Source: Novosphingobium subterraneum
GTDB taxonomy: Bacteria > Pseudomonadota > Alphaproteobacteria > Sphingomonadales > Sphingomonadaceae
Assembly: GCF_000807925.1 (NCBI RefSeq)
Contig: NZ_JRVC01000018.1
Coordinates: 52,512 to 116,511, forward strand
Length of the DNA stretch: 64,000 nucleotides
Direction: 5' to 3'
Shown here: positions 43,708 to 52,343 of the stretch, piece after piece
Layout of the letters: each line of letters starts with the position of its first letter
How positions within the stretch are numbered: the stretch's first letter is position 1
Made by a program: the position numbers and the translations under genes
Notes under the pieces: generated by a model
Seen by the model: the letters and a program-made list of their open reading frames with translations, nothing else
The model's database searches: none
Told to the model about the DNA's origin: nothing

Positions 43708-43788
43708 TTGATGGGGCTGGCGATAAGTTCATATTGCCTTACGCGACCACGCGCGGGTCCACCTGCAACTGCAATCACGGACCGCACC

Positions 43789-45201
43789 ATGACCTCGACC
43801 TACAGTCTTACCCGCCGCGCGACCCTTGCAGGCGCCGCCGCCACTCTGGCCGTCGGCTCTGTGCCCGCGATTGCCCGCAAGCGCGTGCGGCAGCCCAACA
43901 TCCTCTACATCATGGCCGATGACCTCGGTTACGCCGATCTGTCCTGCTATGGTCGGCGCGATTTCGAGACGCCGGTGCTCGACAAGCTGGCGGCGCAGGG
44001 CCTGCGTTTCACCAATGCCTACGCCAACAGCGCCGTCTGCACGGCCACGCGCGTCGGCCTGATCACAGGCCGCTATCAGTATCGCCTGCCCGTTGGCCTC
44101 GAGGAGCCGCTGGCCTACCGGCCCAACATCGGCCTGCCGCCTTCGCATCCGACGCTGCCGTCACTTCTCGCCAAGGCTGGCTATCGCACCTCGCTGATCG
44201 GCAAGTGGCATCTTGGCAGCCTCCCGGACTTCGACCCGATCAAGAGCGGCTACCAGTCTTTCTGGGGCATCCGCAGCGGGGGCGTCGACTATTACACCCA
44301 CGCCACCAGCAACGGTCAGCCCGACCTGTGGGATGGTCCCACGCCCGTCGACAAGGCGGGTTACCTGACCGACCTGCTTGCCGACCGCGCGATCGCGGAA
44401 ATCCGCCAGGCGTCGTCAGCAAAGGCGCCGTGGTTCATGTCGCTCCACTTCACTGCGCCGCACTGGCCGTGGGAAGGGCCTGATGACGCCAGCGAATCCG
44501 CTCGGATTGCCGGACTGAAGGACCCCAAGGCCCTGTTCCACTTCGACGGCGGCAGTGCGGCGATCTACGCCGCCATGGTCCGCCGTCTCGATTACCAAAT
44601 CGGGCGCGTACTCGATGCCCTCAAGGCAAACGGCGCCGAGCAGGACACCATCGTCGTCTTCACCAGCGACAACGGCGGCGAACGCTTCTCCGACACCTGG
44701 CCCTTCAGCGGCCGCAAGACCGAGCTGCTCGAAGGCGGCCTGCGCATTCCGGCCATCGTACGCTGGCCGGGCGTCACCATGGCATCGACGATCAGCGATG
44801 CACAGATCATCTCGATGGACTGGCTGCCGACATTCCTTGCCGCCGCCGGTGCAGCGCCAGATCCCGCATTCCCCAGCGATGGCGAAGACATCACCGCAGC
44901 CCTGTCGGGCCGAGCCTTGCCCGGACGCACGCTGTTCTGGCGCTACAAGAACCACGCCCAGCGCGCGGCCCGTCGCGGCAACCTCAAATACCTGAAGATC
45001 GGCGGGAACGAGTTCCTGTTCGACGTCGTTGCCGACCCTCTCGAGCGGGCCAACCTGAAAGACCGGCAGCCCGAAGCCTTCACCTCGCTCAAGAAGGCGT
45101 GGGAGGACTGGAACGCCCGAATGCTGCCGCTGGATGCGCAGTCCTACACCCACGGTTTCGGGCCTGGCGAACTGGCGGATCACTTCAACCCCGAACTCTG
45201 A
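43789..45201 (+). CDS. Tat-exported type I sulfatase
   Basis: This is a 470-residue sulfatase. A twin-arginine signal (SLTRRATLAGAAATLAVG) is followed by metal ligands MADDLGYAD, and the maturation site SAVCTATR with Cys84, which must be oxidised to formylglycine. The core reads C-x-A-x-R rather than the common C-x-P-x-R. Later HFTAPHW and VFTSDNGGERF complete the active site. It releases sulfate from sulfate esters in the periplasm. The substrate is unknown. Confidence 0.92.
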   Translation: MTSTYSLTRRATLAGAAATLAVGSVPAIARKRVRQPNILYIMADDLGYADLSCYGRRDFETPVLDKLAAQGLRFTNAYANSAVCTATRVGLITGRYQYRLPVGLEEPLAYRPNIGLPPSHPTLPSLLAKAGYRTSLIGKWHLGSLPDFDPIKSGYQSFWGIRSGGVDYYTHATSNGQPDLWDGPTPVDKAGYLTDLLADRAIAEIRQASSAKAPWFMSLHFTAPHWPWEGPDDASESARIAGLKDPKALFHFDGGSAAIYAAMVRRLDYQIGRVLDALKANGAEQDTIVVFTSDNGGERFSDTWPFSGRKTELLEGGLRIPAIVRWPGVTMASTISDAQIISMDWLPTFLAAAGAAPDPAFPSDGEDITAALSGRALPGRTLFWRYKNHAQRAARRGNLKYLKIGGNEFLFDVVADPLERANLKDRQPEAFTSLKKAWEDWNARMLPLDAQSYTHGFGPGELADHFNPEL

Positions 45202-45357
45202 CAAGCCTCCGGCAGCCGGCAACATTTGGCATTGCTGGGAAACACTTGTCTTGAAAGCAGAAACATTGCATCAGCCGTCCAACCGGGTCAGCGCAACCTC
45301 CCGGTCAAGCGCAGCGCGCGCTCAAGTGTTGCTTCATTGGACGGCCGCTTGGCCGCG

Positions 45358-46743
45358 ATGGAGCCTGCCTTGAAGTCGTTCGCGTTCCTTTTGCCAGTTG
45401 CTGTCACCGCAGTTTTTCTACCGTCCGGCAGCGCACTCGCCGACACGCCCCGGCTCCAATCCATGCTCGGCGCGCCGCCGAATATCGCGGTCAGCGGCTC
45501 GATCCGTCTGCGCTACGAGACCCTGACCGGACAGCCGCGCGTAAACCTGCCGCCCGCCGACGAGCAGCTCGCGCTTCGCACGACACTGGCCATCGAATAC
45601 AAGGCCGCGCCGAACGTCCGCATCGGCGCGGAGATGTTCGACAGTCGGGCCTGGCTCTGCAAGCCCGGCAGTTCGGTCAGCGCCAACGACGTCAACACGC
45701 TCGAAATCGTGCAAGGCTATGTGGCCGTCGATCTTGCGCCCGCACAGGGCACCAGGCTCAAGCTCGAAGCCGGGCGTTTCGTTCTTAACCTCGGCTCGCG
45801 ACGACTGATCGCGGCAGACGACTATCGCAACACCACCAACGGCTACACCGGCCTGCGCGCGGACCTCAAGGCAAGTGATGGCACCGCTGCTACATTGATT
45901 TACACCCTGCCGCAGATCCGCAAGCCCGATGATCAGGCATCGGTGTTGTCCAACCGCCATGGGTTGGACAAGGAGAGTTTCGACCTCCGGCTCTGGGGTG
46001 GTCTGGTCTGGCATCCCAGGACCGTCGTAGGTGCCATGGCAGAAGCATCCTACTTTCGCCTGCAGGAGCGCGACAGCCCGTCACGCGCCACGCGGGACCG
46101 CAACCTCCACACCGTTGCCGCGCGCCTGATCCGCGAGCCCAAGGCTGGCAAGCCCGATTTCGAGATCGAGGGCGCATGGCAGTTCGGAGATGTCAGCGAG
46201 ACAACGCGGCCCAATGCCCGCAAGCTCGATGTCGATGCCTGGTTTGTCCATGCCGATGTCGGATACCTGTTCCCCGGTCCGGCGCGGATGCGGCTGTCAG
46301 TCGAATACGATTACGCCAGTGGAGACGGTCCTGGCGGCTCCTATGGCCGCTTCGACACGCTGTTCGGCATGCGACGCGCTGACTTCAGCCCCGCAGGCGT
46401 GCTCGCCGCGATCGGCCGTAGCAACATCAACAGTCCCGGCATGCGCGCCGAAGTGGCCCCCGGCAAGCGCTTCGACGCGTTCGTCACCTACCATCCGCTT
46501 TGGCTCGCCGAAAAGACGGACAGCTTCGCCACGACCGGCGTGCGAGATGCGAGCGGCAAGGCAGGCTCCTTTGCTGGCCATCAGGTGGAAGGACGGATGC
46601 GCTACTGGATCGTGCCAGGCTTCCTGCGCGGGGAGATCAATGCGTTCTGGCTCGCAAAGGGACGGTTTATGCGCAGGGCTCCCAACGCACCGGCTTCAGA
46701 CAACACGACCTATGTCAGCTCAGCCCTGTTGGCCTCATTTTGA
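45358..46743 (+). CDS. Alginate-export-type outer-membrane porin
   Basis: This is a 461-residue beta-barrel protein. A signal peptide (SFAFLLPVAVTAVFLPSGSALA) is followed by alternating-polarity strands such as SGSIRLRYETL and RLKLEAGRFVLNLGSRRL, and a C-terminal Phe (SSALLASF) typical of BAM-inserted barrels. The alginate_exp family forms pores for anionic sugars or other solutes. In this island it may admit sulfate esters for the sulfatase. The start at 45358 was chosen for the signal peptide. A longer frame from 45226 is also open. Confidence 0.82.
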   Translation: MEPALKSFAFLLPVAVTAVFLPSGSALADTPRLQSMLGAPPNIAVSGSIRLRYETLTGQPRVNLPPADEQLALRTTLAIEYKAAPNVRIGAEMFDSRAWLCKPGSSVSANDVNTLEIVQGYVAVDLAPAQGTRLKLEAGRFVLNLGSRRLIAADDYRNTTNGYTGLRADLKASDGTAATLIYTLPQIRKPDDQASVLSNRHGLDKESFDLRLWGGLVWHPRTVVGAMAEASYFRLQERDSPSRATRDRNLHTVAARLIREPKAGKPDFEIEGAWQFGDVSETTRPNARKLDVDAWFVHADVGYLFPGPARMRLSVEYDYASGDGPGGSYGRFDTLFGMRRADFSPAGVLAAIGRSNINSPGMRAEVAPGKRFDAFVTYHPLWLAEKTDSFATTGVRDASGKAGSFAGHQVEGRMRYWIVPGFLRGEINAFWLAKGRFMRRAPNAPASDNTTYVSSALLASF

Positions 46744-46791
46744 TGTTCGAAGACAAATGGGATCTTGATTGCCAATGGGGCGTCCCTTGCG

Positions 46792-46810
46792 CCCAGCAGG
46801 GCTCACCATT
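46792..46810 (+). repeat. Direct repeat of tRNA-Lys 3' end (att-like, right)
   Basis: CCCAGCAGGGCTCACCATT is an exact copy of 38171-38189. It contains the tRNA 3' acceptor, CCA and two more bases. It lies 2 bp before the tetR stop codon and marks the right island end. Confidence 0.85.
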
Positions 46811-46812
46811 CC

Positions 46813-47430
46813 TCATCCTTGGCGCGCGCGGAGCCCTTCGCCCAGCAGGTCTGCGGCCACTTCGGCGATCTCTTCCACCGGACGGCTGTCGTCCCAGACG
46901 CCGAAGCGCAGGCCGAGGAAGACGTTCATGCCCATGATGGCCCATGCCCGCACGTCCTGTTCCCCATCGCGCAGCGTGCCGGACGCCACGCCGTCGGCCA
47001 GACGCGCGGCGATGCGAGTGGCGGTGCCTTCGTAGTGGTCGCGGTAGCTTTGCGGATCGGCAAATTCGGCCTCGTCGATAATCCGGTAGATTTCCTTGTG
47101 ATCACGCGCAAAGTGCAGGAACCCGACCAAGGCTTCGCGCTCACGCTGCAAGCCGGTGGCGCCTTCGCTTACGGCGGCGGCGGCGGTCGTTGCCACCCTG
47201 GCTGACATGTCACGCACCAGCGCGGTGAAGATCGCGTCCTTCGAATCAAAATAGGTGTAGAAGCTGCCCAGGGCCGTCCCGGCGCGCCGGGTGATGCCGC
47301 TGATCGAGGCTTCGTGAAATCCGCGCTCGCCGAACTCTGCGGCAGCGGCGTCAAGCAACTTGCGCAAGGTTTCGCGCCCGCGCGCAGTGCGCGGCACCTT
47401 TCCCGGACTTGCAGCGCTCGTCTGCGCCAT
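46813..47430 (-). CDS. TetR-family transcriptional regulator
   Basis: This is a 205-residue regulator. The N-terminal helix-turn-helix reads LLDAAAAEFGERGFHEASIS and ITRRAGTALGSFYTYFDSKD. The start at 47430 (MAQTSAASPG) is preceded by GGAGG. It diverges from a TonB receptor, with an inverted repeat near the receptor start, so autoregulation and control of the receptor are likely. It is just outside the island. Confidence 0.93.
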   Translation of the reverse strand: MAQTSAASPGKVPRTARGRETLRKLLDAAAAEFGERGFHEASISGITRRAGTALGSFYTYFDSKDAIFTALVRDMSARVATTAAAAVSEGATGLQREREALVGFLHFARDHKEIYRIIDEAEFADPQSYRDHYEGTATRIAARLADGVASGTLRDGEQDVRAWAIMGMNVFLGLRFGVWDDSRPVEEIAEVAADLLGEGLRARQG

Positions 47431-47520
47431 GTGCGATCCTCCCCGCAACCGCCCACCCCACACGCGTGTTGCCGTTTCGCCACGATTCGTAGCGACAAAC
47501 GGGCAATCTCACAACGAGAA

Positions 47521-47544
47521 GTTGAAAGGTGGTTCAACTTTCAA
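47521..47544. promoter_or_regulatory. Candidate operator between tetR and the TonB receptor
   Basis: Overlapping inverted repeats GTTGAA-N6-TTCAAC (47521-47538) and TTGAAAG-N9-CTTTCAA (47522-47544) lie 51 bp before the receptor ATG. They are the natural candidate for TetR binding. Confidence 0.45.
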
Positions 47545-47594
47545 TATCAGGGTGCTCGAGCGGACGGAGCAGTCCGCGAGAGGGAGCCTGTCTG

Positions 47595-49925
47595 ATGACC
47601 CGTATTTCCACGCGCGCCGCCCTGGCCGCCACAGTTGCGCTGTTCGCCGTGCCCGCCATGCCCGCCTTCGCACAGGAAACGCCTGCTGCCGAAGATGCTT
47701 CGGATATCGCTACCGGGAACGAGATCACCGTGATTGCCCGCCGCCGCGAGGAACGCCTGCTCGACGTGCCGATTGCCATATCCGCACTGAATACCGATGC
47801 ACTCGAACGTGCCGGTGCGAAGGACCTTTCGGGCATCCAGGGCGCCATTCCCAACGTGAACATCGTGCAGGGCCGCGGTTCGGCCAGCAGCGCCAACTTC
47901 TACATTCGCGGCATCGGCCAGCCTGATGCGCTGCAGACATTCGACCCCGCAGTCGGCGTCTATGTGGACGGGGTGTACCTGAGCCGTATCCAGGGCGCGC
48001 TGCTCAACCTGTTCGATGTCGAGCGGGTCGAAGTGCTGCGCGGGCCGCAGGGTACGCTCTACGGCAAGAACACGATCGGCGGTGCTGTCAACGTCGTGTC
48101 GAAGAAGCCCCATCTCGATACCGTGAAGGGCGAGGCTGCGTTCACCTACGGTCGCTTCGATGAAGTGACGGCGAAGGGATATGTTTCGGCCCCGCTGGTC
48201 ACCGACAAGCTCGCGCTGTCGCTTGCCGGGGTCTATGACGACCGCGACGGGATCGTCACCGACCCGCGCACCGGCCGCAAGTACAACGATCGCAACAATC
48301 TTTCCGGCCGCGGCATCCTGCGTGCCAAGCCGACCGATACGGTCGAAGTGCTGATCTCGGGCGATTATACGCGCCAGCGCAATGCGGCCACGCTTGGCTA
48401 TCTTACGGCACCGTTGATCCAGACCGACTTTGCCCGCGGCGCGGTCGTGCTTGCTCCGGCAGAACCTTATGGTCCCTATGACTACAAGGCATCGACCAGC
48501 CTTGCCCCGGATCAGGGCCAGAAGCTTGATCACTGGGGCGTTTCGGGCACGATCAACGTCGATCTCAGCGACAGCTTCCAGCTCACCTCGATCACTGCCT
48601 ACCGCAAGCTCAAGACCGACTTCTTCATCGACATCGACGCCACGCAGTTCGAGCTGGGCGACGTGTTCGTCGGCGTTCGCCAGGACCAGTTCAGCCAGGA
48701 ACTGCAGCTCAAGTACGATGCCGACAAGCTCAAGGGCGTGTTCGGCCTTTACTACCTCAACGAGAACGTGAGCTCGCATCAGGAAGCCTACGCCGACGGT
48801 CTGTTTGCCTTCAACGGCGCGCCCATTACCTTCCTGCGCACGATCGACGACAAGCAGGTGACCAAGAGCTATGCCGCCTTCGGCCAGCTGACCTACGCCT
48901 TCACCGAGCAGCTCTCGATGACTGCGGGCCTGCGCTACACGCACGAGAAGAAGACCTACAACCGCTGCACGGTTACTGCCTCGACGCTTGGCCTGCTCAA
49001 CAACATCCGTTACTGCTTCCCCGACAACCTGCCCGCGCCCTTCACCGGCGACAACGACGTCAGCTACGATGCGTGGACGCCGATGGTCAGCCTCTCGTAT
49101 AAGCCGACGCCTGATACCCTGCTCTATGCCTCGGCCAGCCGCGGCTTCAAGGCGGGCGGCTTCAACGGCCGCGTCAACTCGAACGGCGATATCTCGGTAA
49201 CGCGCAATGGCGTGACGACGGTGGTGCCGAACTTCGAACCGGAAACGGTCTGGTCCTATGAAGCGGGTGCCAAGGGCACCTTCCTCGACGGCCGCGTCAA
49301 TGTTTCGGCTGCCGCCTTCTACACCGACTACAACAACTTCCAGGCCCGCGTCGGCAATGGCACCAATGTCGGGCTCGGCGGAAGCTTCCCCGTGCTCAAC
49401 GCCGGCAAGCTGCGCATCCAGGGCTTCGAGTTCGACATCTCGGTCCGCCCGGTCCAGCCGCTGACGCTTTTTGCGTCGGTCGGCTACCTCGATGCCGATT
49501 ACAAGCGCTTCGACGATCCGCGCCGCTTGCCGCCTGCCGGTGGCGCCGCGTTCAGCTGCAACCCGACAGGCACGCAGATCACCTGCCGGCCGGCCTTCGC
49601 GCCACCGCTCACCCTGCGGGCGGGCGGCGAATACCGCGTCTCGCTCGGCGATGCTTCGCTGACGCTGGGCGGTGACGTCCGCTTCGTCGACAAGCAGTAC
49701 CTCTCGGTCGACAACCGCCCAGGATTGACCGAAGACGGTTACCTGATCGGCAATCTCTATGCCCAGGTCGACTTCGACAAGTTCTACCTCCGCGGCGCGG
49801 TCAAGAACGTGGGCAACACGCTCTACAAGACCGATGGCCAGGAATTCAGCTCGGTGGGCAACATCCAGACCGTCTACTACGGCGATCCGCGCACGTGGAA
49901 CGTCACGGTCGGCGTCCGCTTCTGA
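47595..49925 (+). CDS. TonB-dependent outer-membrane receptor (TetR-linked)
   Basis: This is a 776-residue receptor. It has a signal peptide (ALAATVALFAVPAMPAFA), a TonB-box-like NEITVIARRREERLLDVP, RGPQGTLYGKNTIGGAVN and a barrel ending WNVTVGVRF. It is divergently paired with tetR. The substrate is unknown; no enzyme gene is adjacent. Confidence 0.93.
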   Translation: MTRISTRAALAATVALFAVPAMPAFAQETPAAEDASDIATGNEITVIARRREERLLDVPIAISALNTDALERAGAKDLSGIQGAIPNVNIVQGRGSASSANFYIRGIGQPDALQTFDPAVGVYVDGVYLSRIQGALLNLFDVERVEVLRGPQGTLYGKNTIGGAVNVVSKKPHLDTVKGEAAFTYGRFDEVTAKGYVSAPLVTDKLALSLAGVYDDRDGIVTDPRTGRKYNDRNNLSGRGILRAKPTDTVEVLISGDYTRQRNAATLGYLTAPLIQTDFARGAVVLAPAEPYGPYDYKASTSLAPDQGQKLDHWGVSGTINVDLSDSFQLTSITAYRKLKTDFFIDIDATQFELGDVFVGVRQDQFSQELQLKYDADKLKGVFGLYYLNENVSSHQEAYADGLFAFNGAPITFLRTIDDKQVTKSYAAFGQLTYAFTEQLSMTAGLRYTHEKKTYNRCTVTASTLGLLNNIRYCFPDNLPAPFTGDNDVSYDAWTPMVSLSYKPTPDTLLYASASRGFKAGGFNGRVNSNGDISVTRNGVTTVVPNFEPETVWSYEAGAKGTFLDGRVNVSAAAFYTDYNNFQARVGNGTNVGLGGSFPVLNAGKLRIQGFEFDISVRPVQPLTLFASVGYLDADYKRFDDPRRLPPAGGAAFSCNPTGTQITCRPAFAPPLTLRAGGEYRVSLGDASLTLGGDVRFVDKQYLSVDNRPGLTEDGYLIGNLYAQVDFDKFYLRGAVKNVGNTLYKTDGQEFSSVGNIQTVYYGDPRTWNVTVGVRF

Positions 49926-49980
49926 TGTGACACAAGACCTCGAGCGGGGCAGGCGCCCTCAAATCCCTCCATCGCCTGCC

Positions 49981-50026
49981 CCTGCCGCCGAAGCCCCGGT
50001 CCGACGTGGCCGGGGCTTTTGGCAGG
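49981..50026 (+). terminator. Terminator after the TonB receptor
   Basis: An inner stem AAGCCCCGG/CCGGGGCTT (49991-49999 with 50010-50018) is followed by TTTT at the stem end and enclosed by an outer CCTGCC/GGCAGG pair. Confidence 0.65.
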
Positions 50027-50093
50027 TTTGGACTGCTCCATACCTGTTGGTTCTTCGCTTTGCGGACGAAGCGCGTCCCGCTCTATTGACGGC

Positions 50094-50849
50094 ATGGAAC
50101 TGCACTTCGAATGCACGCAATGCGGGCGCTGCTGCCATGATCTCAGGTTGACGCTTTCGGTAGCAGAAGCCTGTGCCTGGGCTGGCAGAGGCCATCAGGT
50201 TGACCTGCTGACGGAAGCCTGGCCATGGCCCGACGATGGCGCTTCTTCCGATGCCGGGATGGCGTGGCGGAAGGCGACCAGCTTCGCTGTTCGCGTCGGG
50301 GACGTTCCATTCCGGATCAATCTCAGGCTGGTTGCGCGGCACGAGGGCGCTTGCCCCCATCTGCTGCCGGACATGCGCTGCGGGAACTACGAAGCCCGTC
50401 CTCGCATCTGCCGCATCTATCCGCTCGAAAGCCGCCCCTTCGAAGCGGTGGAGCCCGTGCGTCGGAAGTGCCCTCCCGAAGCCTGGCACGATGATCTGCC
50501 GCTGCTGGAGCGCGACGGTGAACCGTCCGACAGCGCAGCGGGCGAAGTGCTTGCCGCGCATCGCCAGGCCATGATCGATGACGTCCCGGTCAAGGCGCGG
50601 CTGGCGTCGGCACTGGGATTTGCCGAGACGGCTTTTGCCGGGGAGGGCATGGCAGTGTGTGAAGTCGCTCCGCTCGCCTTGCTGACGGTTGTCGAGGAAG
50701 TGTCCTCCGGTCGCTGGGATGTTGCGCAGGGCTGGGCAATCGTCACGAACCGGACATCGACGGCGCAGATGCTGGCCAATCTCGATTGCCCGGTGCGGTT
50801 GGTGTCGGCCGGGCCCGCTTACCTGCCGGCCTTTGCTGACGAGGCTTGA
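50094..50849 (+). CDS. YkgJ-family cysteine-cluster protein
   Basis: This is a 251-residue protein. The N-terminal FECTQCGRCCHDL and later ACPHLLPDMRCGNYEARP with ICRIYPLE form the CxxCxxCC and C-x-RP-x-IC pattern of YkgJ, which may bind a metal or Fe-S cluster. A C-terminal extension of about 130 residues has no recognised domain. The function is unknown. Confidence 0.85.
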   Translation: MELHFECTQCGRCCHDLRLTLSVAEACAWAGRGHQVDLLTEAWPWPDDGASSDAGMAWRKATSFAVRVGDVPFRINLRLVARHEGACPHLLPDMRCGNYEARPRICRIYPLESRPFEAVEPVRRKCPPEAWHDDLPLLERDGEPSDSAAGEVLAAHRQAMIDDVPVKARLASALGFAETAFAGEGMAVCEVAPLALLTVVEEVSSGRWDVAQGWAIVTNRTSTAQMLANLDCPVRLVSAGPAYLPAFADEA

Positions 50850-51836
50850 TCAGGCGGACTTGGCGCGTGCGCCGAAGCGACCGAACTTGCGGTAGCGCGT
50901 CATCCAGCGGGCGAGAAACAGGCCCAGCGGCCGCGGAGTTACGCCGAGTGCCTCGATTCCGGGCAGGTCGCCCGAAGCCACGTTGCCAGCCTTCAGCAGC
51001 TTCCACTGGTCGGTGCTCATCGGTGCGCCCGGCAGCCATCCGGTCAGCGAAGCGAAGGCGCCCGAAACCGCGTCGGGCAGTTCGACCAGCATGGGCGTGC
51101 GGTCCGCAGCCTTGGCGATGCGGCGGTTGAGCTCGCCCATGGTGATGACTTCGGGCCCGGCCAGCTCGTAAGTCTTGCCGCCATGCGCGTGCGGGTTGGC
51201 CAGGGCATTGCCGATGGCTTCGGCAGCATCGTCCACGAAAACCGGCTGCAACCTGGCGGCAGGGCCGAATACCGGCAGCACCGGCAGCTTGGCTACCAGA
51301 CCGCCGAACATATTGAGGAAGTTGTCATCCTCGCCGAACAGGATCGAAGGGCGCACGATCGTCGCTGTGGGGAAAGCAGCCAGCGCGGCCTTCTCGCCCT
51401 CGGCCTTGGTCCGGGCATAGGGCACGTCCGATCCGGCATCGGCCCCAAGCGCGGAGACATGGACAAACGCGCGCGCGCCCGCAGCCTTTGCAGCTTCGGC
51501 CAAGCGGCCTACGCCCTGTCCCTGCAGCGAATCGAGATCACCGGCAAAGGCACCCACCAGGTTGACCACGGCGTCTGCGCCGGTCAGGGCAGCTGCGACG
51601 GTGTGCGGCTTGGTGACATCGGTGGCCACGAACTGGATCTGTCCCAGCGTGCCAAGCGGGCGCAACTTGAAGGCGCGCTCGGGATGACGGCTGCACACGC
51701 GCAGGCGCGCGCCGCGTGAGAGCAGTTCCTGCGCCAGATGCGTGCCGAAGAAACCGCTGCCGCCCACCAGTGCCACCAGCATGCCTTCGAGATCGCGCGT
51801 CCTGCCGTTTGCCATATCGAGCGTGTCCTGAATCAT
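50850..51836 (-). CDS. NDUFA9-like atypical SDR (NAD(P)H-binding epimerase-like)
   Basis: This is a protein of up to 328 residues. The Rossmann motif LVALVGGSGFFGTHLAQELL is near the N-terminus and VNLVGAF and HVSALGAD follow. It matches the complex I NDUFA9 subunit family in alphaproteobacteria. The internal ATG at 51782 (MLVALVGG) may be the true start. It converges on the YkgJ gene without a gap. Confidence 0.83.
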   Translation of the reverse strand: MIQDTLDMANGRTRDLEGMLVALVGGSGFFGTHLAQELLSRGARLRVCSRHPERAFKLRPLGTLGQIQFVATDVTKPHTVAAALTGADAVVNLVGAFAGDLDSLQGQGVGRLAEAAKAAGARAFVHVSALGADAGSDVPYARTKAEGEKAALAAFPTATIVRPSILFGEDDNFLNMFGGLVAKLPVLPVFGPAARLQPVFVDDAAEAIGNALANPHAHGGKTYELAGPEVITMGELNRRIAKAADRTPMLVELPDAVSGAFASLTGWLPGAPMSTDQWKLLKAGNVASGDLPGIEALGVTPRPLGLFLARWMTRYRKFGRFGARAKSA

Positions 51837-52037
51837 CTTTGCCCGCCAATCCGGGCCATTTCACGCGACGCCTTTGGCACAGCAGCGGGCGCAGTTTCAA
51901 TGAGGAAACACCCCTCTGCCCTGCCAGTTGCAAAAAGAGTTACCCTCGCGTGGATTTGCCCCGTTGACACCCCGCCGCGCCTGTCCTAGTGGCGCGCTCC
52001 TACCCGGCGAGACGGCGCTTCAGCCCCTCGCCTCCGT

Positions 52038-52124
52038 GCCCAGATGGCGGAATTGGTAGACGCACCGTCTTCAGGTGGCGGCGCTGGTAACGGCGTGGAG
52101 GTTCGAGTCCTCTTCTGGGCACCA
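52038..52124 (+). tRNA. tRNA-Leu (anticodon CAG)
   Basis: This is an 87-nt class II tRNA with encoded CCA. Acceptor GCCCAGA/TCTGGGC, anticodon stem CCGTC/GGCGG and loop TTCAGGT, and a variable arm typical of leucine tRNA are all present. No repeat of its 3' end was seen in the window. Confidence 0.97.
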
Positions 52125-52343
52125 TTTCTTGATCGGGCGGTCACCCGCCATCAGGTTCAGCTCCCTTTTTGAGAATTGCGTATTCGCCTGGACAGGCGGT
52201 GTGCGGCATTCCGGCTTGGTCCGGTTCGCTTTTGCGGCGCAGGGAAATGTCCCTTCACTCCGATTTATTGTCGATGATCGACAGTCCCGTGCGTCTCGCT
52301 TATCCAGCAAGGCGGGATGGATTTGGAAACGGGGTGGGCACAG

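Larger units (their letters stand above)
43277..43788. other. 512-bp divergent control region of the sulfur island
   Basis: This separates the receptor arm (minus) from the sulfatase arm (plus). It contains three very short ORFs with possible ribosome sites and two inverted repeats, listed separately. No large gene fits. Confidence 0.75.
38188..46810. mobile_element. Putative tRNA-Lys genomic island (sulfur-scavenging cargo, no integrase)
   Basis: The 8.6-kb segment between the two 19-bp direct repeats contains only five large genes: TauD-type dioxygenase, MFS carrier, TonB receptor, sulfatase and porin. None is housekeeping, unlike the flanks. Without the segment the tetR gene at 46813 would follow the tRNA directly. 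No integrase, transposase or replication gene is present, so the element is either degraded or moved by an integrase elsewhere. Confidence 0.7.

Noticed and set aside
38188..46791. Integrase, transposase or plasmid gene inside the island
   Set aside because: All six frames were looked at for such families; none was recognised, so the element is called by its repeats and cargo only.
52038..52124. tRNA-Leu as a second island anchor
   Set aside because: No second copy of its 3' end was noticed in the window; the TPR-CHAT gene downstream shows no boundary.
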